Shown here piece after piece: positions 1 through 7,429 of a stretch of 17,278 bases of DNA (the first letter of the stretch is position 1; each line of letters starts with the position of its first letter). This stretch comes from Irineochytrium annulatum (taxonomy: Eukaryota > Chytridiomycota > Chytridiomycetes > Chytridiales > Chytridiaceae), in contig JADGJL010000558.1 in the NCBI GenBank assembly GCA_027600665.1, positions 1 to 17,278 of the forward strand, read 5' to 3'. The translations under genes and the position numbers were made by a program. The notes beneath the pieces were generated by a model that saw nothing but the letters and a program-made list of their open reading frames with translations, was not told the origin of the DNA and did not search any database.

Positions 1-63
1 CCCCCCCACTCCCCCCCCCCCCCCCCCAAAACAAAAAAAAAAAACAAAAAACAAACCCCCCCC
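1..63. repeat. Low-complexity C and A runs at window edge
   Basis: The first 27 bases are almost all C, followed by an A-rich stretch with scattered C and then another run of C. It is not telomeric (no CCCTAA units). It most likely marks a contig end or a poorly assembled homopolymer, and it limits what can be said about the 3' end of the minus-strand IST1 gene. Confidence 0.8.
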
Positions 64-247
64 AACTCCCACGCGAGTGGAGGAGGGCCGCTGTTCGTCC
101 GGTCTGGCATGAGCGATGCCGGAAGTGCTGCGGGTCCGGGAGCGGTGACCAATCCGTTGGGGTGTTGCGGTTCCGTCCAGGAAGCATCGATGAGGGTGTC
201 GGGTACGCTGTTGGGGTCACAAACTTTTAGATACAAAGAATGGAACC

Positions 248-1199
248 TCAAGAGGCGGGAAATACAAACTCGAGCAAGCTGCTGCGATCACCCTCCCATT
301 CTACGCCAAAAGATTGCGCGATGGCGTTCAGGTACTGATCCACGAGCATGACGTCGGGTGTCGACACGCTCAGTTTTAAAATTACCTGCAAACAACAAAG
401 CTTAAACATTTGTGATTCCCCATATGCACGAAAAAAACCTTACCCGTTCGTTCACAACGTTGTTCACGTTATCCCGAGCGCCAAGATAGAGGTCATTACC
501 GAATTTTACCCGAAATTGATCTCGTATCTGTTGCCGCACAATCAGTCCAGAGACCAAGCGCGATTGTGACCTACCGCCAGCAGTTCCTTCACCTCCACCT
601 TCTCCGCAGCATAGAGAACCGTGCACACCGCCTCGACGATAGAATCGTCGAGCTGCTTTCTTTCTTCAAGCAAGCCGAACCGCGCCAGGAGCATCTCGCA
701 GTAAAGCTCGATAATTTCCATCGCTTCAATCGCGAAGTCCTCGCGGATGATATGCTCAACCTGGCAAAAAATATGATGGCGGAGTGTTAGACGATGCCGG
801 TGGACACCATAGAAGGTCAAACGCGGGCAAGCTACAGCCAACCAACGACGTCAAAATCAACAACACTAAGCTGTTGCATGCACTCCCGTCGCCTACCCGT
901 CAACAGAACCTCCAGCTGAACAGAAAAGGCCATCACACGCACCCACCCTCACTCTCGCGCTGTCGGTCTTGTGATCTCTCAACAACTGTGCAATGTCCCT
1001 CCGCGCGGCCACGTTACCGGCGGTCTTCTTCTGCTGGAGGAGCTTGAGCCGGTTCACGGCCAGCTTTATTTGAACCTGCAGCAACGTTCCAACGTTCACG
1101 ATAAGTAACAAAATCCTTCGATCGGCATTTTCGGCATATCGAGAAACTATAAGGAAGCTGAGAACCGACCTTGAGTTTGGCGGCATTCCAGCCCACCAT
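248..1199 (-). CDS. IST1: IST1-family ESCRT-III regulator (Vps4-associated), C-terminus uncertain
   Basis: Proposed exons, complement of join(248..385, 444..527, 575..760, 947..1075, 1170..1199), encode 188 residues. Ist1 proteins have an ESCRT-III-like helical core, bind Did2 and Vps4, and tune ESCRT disassembly on endosomes. Seen in the sequence: start MVGWNAAKLK, then IKLAVNRLKLLQQKK, VEHIIREDFAIEAMEII, LYCEMLLARFGLL, a KELLA/IRDQF junction, and LVDQYLNAIAQSFGVEW. These follow the family order through the whole core domain. Introns are 94, 186, 47 and 58 nt, all phase 0 with GT...AG ends; the first donor is GTCGGT. The stop at 248-250 would leave only the core. A candidate further intron (265 down to 208, donor GTATTT, acceptor CAACAG) could add a proline-rich tail like that of other Ist1 proteins, but three downstream frames are open and I cannot choose. 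Family identity is strong; the 3' end is not. Confidence 0.85.
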
Positions 1200-1639
1200 G
1201 ATTGCAGGGCCGTCGAACCGGCACAAGGTCTGATCAATGGAACTTGCCCAACTTTGACGAGCATACAGGATCCTATGATGTCAACGTGTCCAGACGATTA
1301 CGAGGGGGACAACTCGCAGATCTGCTGAGATGGGCACTGAGAGTTGCTGGGCGCGCTGGGGCTTCAATAGTGTTGAATGTTGAGTTCGACTTTCGCACAC
1401 ACGAATTTGTCATGCAGCAAACGTTTACATAGCTAAGAGTTGCGAGGCTTCTCTATAATTTTGCCAGGCTTGGTGGAACAAAAGACGAAAACCTTGTTCA
1501 ATCAGCTCAGGAGCAATCTCTTAAGATCAGCGGCGACAACGGTCGCCGCACAGTTCGTCCGACCACGCTCCCGTCCAAACCGTCACCCTGGAGCTCGCAT
1601 CACTCCCCCAGCCGGCTTCGGTCCCCAGCAAGCGCCATA
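1200..1639. other. Intergenic, IST1 upstream region
   Basis: This stretch lies upstream of the minus-strand IST1 start and before the plus-strand remnant. Short plus-strand ORFs occur at 1202-1432 and 1440-1640, but their products are not recognisable and no splice pattern joins them convincingly. It presumably holds the IST1 promoter; I see no definite element. Confidence 0.4.
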
Positions 1640-2275
1640 ACAACGAAGAAGAAATGACCAGCAAGAAGCAATCATTCCACCACGAGCGAGTTCCGACGGT
1701 CGCGGCTGAGAATTTAAAGACGAACTTGAGGCCCTTCTAAAAGGCGTTGGAGCGCATCGTCTACCAAGATCGTGCACTCGAGAAAGACGGCGAGGAGTTG
1801 CGCCAAGAACAGGATCACGTGCGACGTTGGCCGGAAGCACATCGAGTTTGGTAGCGTCAAGGACGCGATCTCGGGTGCTGCTGAGAACTGGGATAAGAAA
1901 GAGCTGGATGGGGAGGCGCCGAATTTAGCGTTGAGGTTGTTTGCGGCTTGTGCCGTGAGCATTATGGTGAGCGTTCCACGCGTCGCCTCGCTCCATGGAG
2001 ACGACCACCGTCGACTCCCGACGGGGCATGCTCCTCGGTTACCAATTCGGCGCGCGCATGATGGCTATGCAGAGCGCTTAGCTCGCGAGGGACATGGTCG
2101 CGACTTGCCTGGCGCGCGCGAGGAGGATGTTGCCAGTGGCGGCGTGAGGCACGTGTGGGTGGATGTCGAGTGGGGGGAGGAGAGTATGAGAGCTTTTTGT
2201 AAAAAGGTGGGGCTATCCCATCAGAGCGTATCTGAAGAAGAACAGGGACGTTGACGCGGGGGGTTCGAGGTCGAG
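1640..2275 (+). pseudogene. Frame-shifted coding remnant, unidentified helical protein
   Basis: Consecutive plus-strand pieces look like real protein but fall in different frames. EFKDELEALLK (about 1710-1742) is followed one base out of step by ALERIVYQDRALEKDGEEL (about 1743-1799). After another one-base shift near 1827 comes GRKHIEFGSVKDAISG and onward to about 1964. A third shift near 1995 leads to METTTVDSRRGML and GYQFGARMMAMQSA, which ends at a TAG (2078-2080) with LARDMVATCLARARRML after it. A further out-of-frame piece near 2205 reads RWGYPIRAYLKKNRDV. The breaks are too close together and lack splice signals, so introns do not explain them. Composition is helical and charged, as in BAR or sorting-nexin proteins, but I cannot assign a family. 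It could instead be a working gene with sequencing indels. Confidence 0.45.
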
Positions 2276-2360
2276 GAAGGGAGGATGGCATCTGTGATTG
2301 ATGGGGATGAGCTGATGGCTCGTTGGTCGTTGATAATGTTGATCTCCATTACTATTTATG

Positions 2361-2377
2361 TATATATATATATATAT
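2361..2377. repeat. (TA)n microsatellite
   Basis: Seventeen bases of uninterrupted alternating T and A in the AT-rich spacer between the remnant and the YecM-family gene. Probably neutral; it lies about 250 bp upstream of that gene's ATG. Confidence 0.8.
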
Positions 2378-2538
2378 CTGACTCTATTACTTTAAAGTGA
2401 ACGTGAGTTTGTTCTTTCTTTTGACTATCTTCCTTCCCCTCTCGCCCGTCGATTGTCTAATAGCTAGCTTCACAAGCTGATTGACTCCTCTTCGACTGAT
2501 TTTTTTAACCTCGGACTTTGCCGTTGCCACTTAATATT

Positions 2539-2620
2539 GTAAGTCATGAGAAAAAACTAAAAATTTCCCAAATGCTCTTTCTGTTGACATCAACTCTAAC
2601 GCCAAGGTTAAGTTTGTCAG
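2539..2620 (+). other. Candidate 5' UTR intron of the YecM-family gene
   Basis: A consensus donor GTAAGT begins at 2539, a branch-like CTCTAAC lies at 2594-2600 and an acceptor TTTGTCAG ends at 2620, five bases before the ATG. The 82-nt size fits the introns in neighbouring genes. Splicing would also remove an upstream out-of-frame ATG at about 2546. No transcript evidence is available. Confidence 0.4.
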
Positions 2621-2624
2621 CATT

Positions 2625-3299
2625 ATGCCTGAGCTTCGGGACCTCATCACGTCGGCCCCATCATTCGTCCAGCGCCTCCTGAACGCCATTCACCAGGCTC
2701 ACCCTGGCCTAAACCTCTCCCAGCACCGCATTGACCATGTGTGTATCCGCAGCCCTAACGCACAACGGCACGCCGTCCACCTGTCTGCCCTTTCTACCCT
2801 CGGCTCCACACTTCTCTCCGAGGCCATCGTCGGAGGCCGGCCCATCCAGACGTTTCTCCTGCCCGCCGCGCACGCAATCGTGGTCGATGACCCGTCGTAC
2901 GCTGGGGACGAGGTGGGAGCTGGGGAATATGGCGCGAGGGGGCGAAGGGTGATTCGATGCATCGAGCTGCCGCAGCCGAAGGAGGGCGGGCGCGTATATG
3001 AGGAAGGGTGGGAGCACGCGGAGGTGGCCATCGCGACGCGTGAAGAGGAGGCCGCGGCGATGGAGATGGGGAAGGAGGAATTGCTGAAGGTTGGGGCGCG
3101 CCGATTTCGCGAGTTCGTGGAGGAGACCAGGGGCCTGCTCGCGGAGGGCGCGAGGGAAAAGTGGGGGAAGGGCGGAGGTACTGAGAAGCCGTTCAACCCG
3201 GAGGCTAGACTTGAGTTTAAGGAGGAGGGCTTCAGTGTCAAGTTCCACTGGCTGCCGTTGGAGACGGTGATTAAGCTGGAGAACAGGCTACATTTATAG
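2625..3299 (+). CDS. YecM-family protein (VOC-like fold), function unknown
   Basis: An intron-free ORF of 224 residues starts at the first ATG after the putative 5' UTR intron. It aligns along its length with the bacterial YecM family, a glyoxalase/VOC-like metal-fold group of unknown reaction. Matching blocks are IDHVCIRS (about residues 37-44), LLSEAIVGGRPIQTFLL (about 63-79), RCIELPQPK, GWEHAEVAI (about 128-136) and the closing FSVKFHWLPLETVIKLE. The Asp-His near residue 38 and the His-Glu of GWEHAE are the residues I would expect near a metal site by analogy with YecM. Compared with bacterial YecM (about 190 residues) it has an extra Gly/Glu-rich segment before RCIELP and a longer Glu/Lys-rich linker near 140-190. 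It converges with the glycosyltransferase gene downstream. Family call is firm; biochemical role is unknown. Confidence 0.85.
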   Translation: MPELRDLITSAPSFVQRLLNAIHQAHPGLNLSQHRIDHVCIRSPNAQRHAVHLSALSTLGSTLLSEAIVGGRPIQTFLLPAAHAIVVDDPSYAGDEVGAGEYGARGRRVIRCIELPQPKEGGRVYEEGWEHAEVAIATREEEAAAMEMGKEELLKVGARRFREFVEETRGLLAEGAREKWGKGGGTEKPFNPEARLEFKEEGFSVKFHWLPLETVIKLENRLHL

Positions 3300-3676
3300 C
3301 CCTTAGCCGACTATTATCGTGGAGCAGGGTGCGACGGATCAACTTGTACATCCAATTTGATGATGGGCGTTGTCAGCAACTTCACGAAACAATAAAGAAG
3401 TTGACGGTACTTTATTGGAACATAGAAATCAATCAATGTTGGCCGTTTCGTCGCTCTACAGAACTTTCAGCTGCAGTTCGAGCTCGTATCCAAAAGCAAA
3501 AGCGTTATTAAAGAGAGAATGGAAAAAATGTTTTTGTTTCATCGTGCAAGCTTATGACTATGTGCAAAAAAATGAATAATGAATTGCAAATATCCCTGAA
3601 ATGAAAGGGACCACCTCCGTATGTCATCCTCACGCTTACCGGCTGACATCCTCCTTCTCAGCCCCCGCCACTTACA
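3300..3676. other. Convergent intergenic region with two 3' ends
   Basis: AT-rich spacer between the plus-strand YecM-family stop and the minus-strand glycosyltransferase stop. It presumably contains both 3' UTRs and polyadenylation sites. Two short overlapping ORFs (3329-3511 and 3370-3579) have no recognisable product and I do not call them. Confidence 0.5.
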
Positions 3677-5767
3677 TTACGTCTTAGTAACAACCCACTG
3701 TTCCCCGCCCAATTTTCCGTAACTCCCCTTCTGAATGTGATGGTTGATGTGCTCATCCATCACCCAGTCTACCAACGCCTTCCCCGCGGGCGACCGGACG
3801 TCCACCTTTCGGATGAACAGATTCCGTGGTTCTGCGCCCTTCCGATCAGACCCGATCAACCGCCGCGCGTTGTCAATCGTCAACTGAATGGGATGAAGGC
3901 TGTCACCCTCATACTTTAAGAAGCGCTTATTCGACGTCACAGTTTTAGAACTGAAGTAAGGTGTGTTCACCGTCACTGCAATAGATGATCAAATAAATGC
4001 CCCAAGTTTGAAATAATTTCAAAACACATACCGTAGCAGAAAAACATCTGCTCCGGAATCCATGCAAATTCAATATAGGCCAGCATCATGGCCACTTCTT
4101 TCGAGTAACGGAGGTACTTGACAAAAGTCCTCGGTAGAATCATCCACTGGTGCTGCCGGCACATTTGCCAGCCGTGGAAGGGCGGGAACACGAGGCCAAT
4201 GTCCTCGAGGTGATACATGGTGAAGTCGCCTAATGAACGGTCGATCCTTGCCAAATGCGGCCTCATCATCCTCATGATCGTCGCCGCTAAGCAACAATGA
4301 GCGCACATTCCGCTACTCCATACAGCAGGACACTCACTGTCGTCATCCCAATGATCGATCCAGAGCTTCCCCCTGCTCTTCCTCGAGTTCAACACCCTAT
4401 ACACCTCCCTACTCTTCCGAAGCGGGAAATCGAACGCCGAGATATTGATTACATAATCCCAATCCGCCAAATCCATCAGCTCAAAGTAGCCATTTAGCTG
4501 AATCCAGATGAGCGATATGTGGCCCCAAAGGCCCTCGAACGAGTTCTTTGTGAGGAAGACATTGCCTGGCCCGCCAAACCCCCCAAGGGCGTCGTTCCGC
4601 TCGCGGAGGAGGTGCTCAACCTCTTGCCGGAGGTAGGGAGACCGCGCGTCCACATGAATCAAGATAATGGCGGAGCCGTCGTCGAGGTTATTTAGTAGGG
4701 CTTTGACGTTTTCGATTAAAGAGGCGTCGCCGTCCACCATTAGGAGGTAAGCAAGCTAGGGAAACGTGAAATTCAATTTTTTGCAAGATTCACTGCAAGG
4801 ATCCGAGTAATTACCTGGTATTTCCGCCGCTGACCCGGAATGCTCGAAAGGTTTTGCCAGGTGATGGGGACAGCCGGACGGATTGACGGCAGGACTTCGG
4901 TGAAGTAGTTGACAGGATCGACGCGGTAGAGGAGCCGTGACGTCGTTAAGTTCGCAAACGAGTTTGAGCCATCGGCCGCGCAGTAGCAGGCTAGCCGTCG
5001 CGTGTGCTATCATAGCATTTCAAGATTAGCTACCGTTGTCCATAATACAACTCTTCCCCAATATGTCTCAAACAGCATAAAGACAACGTACATCGGTCTT
5101 GAAAGCCCGATACTTATCCAGCACCTGCGCCATGATCTTCGCCCTCGTCTCCAGCAAATCAATGAACCTCTTCACGGGCGGATTCACCGCCGCCACGGGC
5201 CCCGACCACTCGTTCATCCACGCCAGAGAATCGAACGACGCATTGTTGAGGATCGAGCAGAACTGAAAGCCCGCCACCTTAAAATACCGCGACTGCTCAA
5301 GAATCTCAGCGTTCTGGGCCGAGAAGAAGTCGGACCGCAGCAGCTTTGGCGCCGACTCACTGATGTTGAGCAGTGTGGACGGGTTCAGCGCCTTCATGTC
5401 CGACGCAAGCTTCTTGGGGTCGTATCTGGTTCCATGGCGCATTTCAGTTCAAGTTCTTTAGCATCCGACACCAAACGAGCCTTCCGTCACCAGACGGGTC
5501 ATGTCTTAACGCTCCGAGACGAAGAGTCACTCACCCATATTTCTTGCCGAGTCCCATGCGGGCGGGCTGATCGCCCATACAAATCCACCCGACCAGCAGG
5601 AGGATCATTACGAGGACCGGCAAGGCCCATCGCCGTGTACTGCTCGCCTGCATCGGCGGCATTATGGAAGCGTTGACGTGCTCGTCGAGGTCGCGAGCGG
5701 GTGGAGACGATGAAGAGGGGGCTTCACACCACCCAGTTTCGCAGAATGGCGACAATCTTGACGCCAT
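3677..5767 (-). CDS. Family-14 type glycosyltransferase (core-2/I-branching or xylosyltransferase fold)
   Basis: Six exons, complement of join(3677..3975, 4032..4286, 4338..4755, 4815..5006, 5092..5425, 5535..5767), give an exact 576-residue frame. It has a short cytosolic tail, one membrane helix at about residues 47-64 (WALPVLVMILLLVGWICM) and a lumenal stem, so a type II Golgi-style enzyme is likely. The Branch-type catalytic domain runs from about 254 to 480: LAYLLMVDGD, an IHVD motif (286-289), WGHISLIWIQL (330-340), WDYVINISAFDFPL (352-365) and FAWIPEQMFF followed by VNTPYFS. These match the order in animal and plant GT14 enzymes, which transfer GlcNAc or xylose to O-glycans or proteoglycan cores. 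Introns are 109, 85, 59, 51 and 56 nt; the 51-nt one has no in-frame stop. Donor and acceptor sugars cannot be read from sequence. Alternative starts at Met36 or Met39 would keep the anchor. Confidence 0.85.
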
Positions 5768-6288
5768 TCACCGCCAACTCCAACAAGGACGTGCGGTTGG
5801 ACGCGATCCGGCTGGACGAAGGTGCGGGATGGAAATATGGGGTGATGTCGAGAGGCCTCGCGAGATCGCGTCGTCTAGGTGTATGGACTTCGCCCTCGGC
5901 CATGCCTTGTGGTGCTCATTGCTTACTGCTGGACTGGCAGAGTGAACAAGTCTTAGGGTCTCACGTAACGGGAACCATAGCTCAAGCGTCCCTCTCGGCG
6001 TCGCCAACTCCTCTCTCAGCTCTCATTGTTGGCGACCAAGGAGGCGACCAAGGAGCCGTGACAGTGGAGATTGGGAATCTAACTTGATATGGCGGTGGGG
6101 GCTTCTCTCACCACAAAAAACAGGAAGTTCGTTTGCAGGTGCATGGTGTGTCGCAGGGACAAGTCGGAAGAGGTTGATGGGGGATCATCTTCATTTCTCG
6201 CTTCAGCATACTTTGAAGGTCGCGGTGATTAAAGACATAGCAGCGTGATGTTGACCTGCGTCATACGTTGATAAATTTACGCTGATAA

Positions 6289-6564
6289 ATGCCACGTTGG
6301 TGTTCTAGTTTCCACAACGATTCTTCACCGGACGCTGGGCCTAGGCGGACCTTGGACCCTCTCAAACTCCTAAACCTTAACGCCACGCAATTATACGCAG
6401 ATCGATCCGAGGCCGATCTAGCCAAACAAGCTGCCACGGATCTATTCCTGGATGTGTTTACCACGTTTATCACTATGACTGCTTTCGCGCTGCTCAAACG
6501 ACCGCTGTCACTAGCGGTTCTTGCCCTGATCGCCACCAATTCATTCGGGGTCTCCGGATGTTGA
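6289..6564 (+). CDS. Hypothetical 91-residue ORF with hydrophobic C-terminal half
   Basis: The first half is polar (LLNLNATQLYADRSEADLAK) and the second contains two possible membrane-spanning stretches, DLFLDVFTTFITMTAFALL and SLAVLALIATNSFGV. I do not recognise it. It is bracketed by two nearly identical 14-bp sequences, GTTGATAAATTTAC at 6267-6280 and GTTGATTAATTTAC at 6560-6573. No promoter or splice context supports it strongly, and it could be a chance ORF. Confidence 0.25.
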   Translation: MPRWCSSFHNDSSPDAGPRRTLDPLKLLNLNATQLYADRSEADLAKQAATDLFLDVFTTFITMTAFALLKRPLSLAVLALIATNSFGVSGC

Positions 6565-7023
6565 TTAATTTACCTGCGACATTAAACAAAACTCGGGGTC
6601 TAAGCTACCAGCAAGCTACATATAAGCTCTGTATGGTCCCTCCAAGTCCATGGAATACCTTCGAGCCTTCCACCTACCTGGAGTGCTGTGAAGCTGTCGC
6701 TTCCATGGCGTCGACCTTTCAATGTCCACATGCGAAGCTTCACAGACACTTCAGGCTGGGCGGCTCGGTTGGGTATCGGCTTGCTCGGCAATCGTCCTGG
6801 AGCGTGCACCGCGCCGCGCCACTGCCCATGCACTCGGCCCAGCGCCGAACGGAGGGGCGAACATTGACGTACAACGGCGTCGACACTTGCTATGGTCGTC
6901 ATGACGGTATGCTGGAGTTCTGCGAAGTTGCTTTTCGGGTGGATTTTGCGATAGCCGCAAGTGCATCAAAAAAGAACTTCCCAGAACCTCAGAATGCGGC
7001 TGCTTCGATACCTGCAGAATACT

Positions 7024-7184
7024 GAGGATGAGAAGTCGGATGCTTTGTGGGATGATAAAAACACGGGTTGGTGCGGACGTCGCCCACCGAGCGCGATGAA
7101 GCTGTAGAGGACGATAAGCCTCCGAATGTGCTGGAGGCAGAAGGAGATAAAAAGCCAATTGACTCAATAAACAAGTTATTGTGA
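7024..7184 (+). pseudogene. Acidic C-terminal coding fragment, frame-shifted
   Basis: The plus strand reads EDEKSDALWDDKNTG from 7024. After a shift near 7070 it continues in another frame with ERDEAVEDDKPPNVLEAEGD and ends at TGA 7182-7184. The gap between the two is too short for an intron. Composition is protein-like (acidic, lysine-rich) and unlike the surrounding noise, suggesting the end of a decayed gene. No family is recognisable. Confidence 0.25.
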
Positions 7185-7195
7185 AAGATCTGGCC

Positions 7196-7354
7196 CTATA
7201 GTCTGTAGAAGTGCTGGGACCTGAAGTCATTAATGTGAATGCTAGAGTGGACGGTTAAAATCGGATTCGCTCCCGTCCGCATGGCCTGAAAGTCATCGAC
7301 GTAGCGCAGCAAGTCTCTGCCGTTGTCGTCGTTCGCGCGAAGGGGTTTGGGCAT
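7196..7354 (-). CDS. Hypothetical 52-residue small ORF, divergent to the M28 gene
   Basis: A minus-strand ORF begins with MPKPLRANDDNGRDLLRY and ends at TAG 7196-7198. The same frame remains open upstream, across the peptidase's first exon, so the start is a choice. Its ATG lies 76 bp from the peptidase ATG, divergent to it. Composition is balanced and protein-like, but there is no known homologue I can name and it is short enough to be chance. Confidence 0.22.
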   Translation of the reverse strand: MPKPLRANDDNGRDLLRYVDDFQAMRTGANPILTVHSSIHINDFRSQHFYRL

Positions 7355-7429
7355 AGGGGAGGGCGAGGCAACCAGGTTAACTCTCCATGCTTGGTTCTGA
7401 GACCTGTCAAAGTGGACGTCATCCCAAGC

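Larger units (their letters stand above)
5768..7195. other. Poorly explained stretch upstream of the glycosyltransferase
   Basis: This holds the presumed promoter of the minus-strand glycosyltransferase and then about 1.1 kb with no convincing gene. Visible items are a 12-bp tandem repeat of GGCGACCAAGGA (6029-6052); a 47-codon plus-strand ORF at 6089-6232 with a CxCxxC cluster (FVCRCMVCRR); the hydrophobic ORF at 6289-6564; a long but unrecognised ORF at 6558-7025; and an acidic fragment at 7024-7184. Overlapping ORFs on both strands look mostly random. Old insertions or a decayed gene are possible. Confidence 0.4.

Noticed and set aside
1..63. Possible telomere at the window start
   Set aside because: The runs are homopolymeric C and A with no CCCTAA or TTAGGG repeats.
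2263..2285. GGTTCGAGG sequence suggesting a tRNA T-arm
   Set aside because: No matching acceptor, D-arm or anticodon stem could be found around it on either strand.
2699..3248. Two long minus-strand ORFs (179 and 180 codons) opposite the YecM-family gene
   Set aside because: Both are antisense shadows of a GC-rich coding exon. The plus frame shows the family motifs; these show none.
6736..6800. A plus-strand FTDTSGWAARLGIGLL reading that recalls an RNase H start of a retroelement
   Set aside because: Only one short motif-like match; no reverse transcriptase or integrase motifs nearby, and the frame closes soon. Too weak to call.
7391..7429. An earlier start for the M28 gene from the TTG at 7391
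   Set aside because: TTG is not a normal fungal start. The ATG at 7430 begins a sensible cytosolic tail with a dileucine signal.
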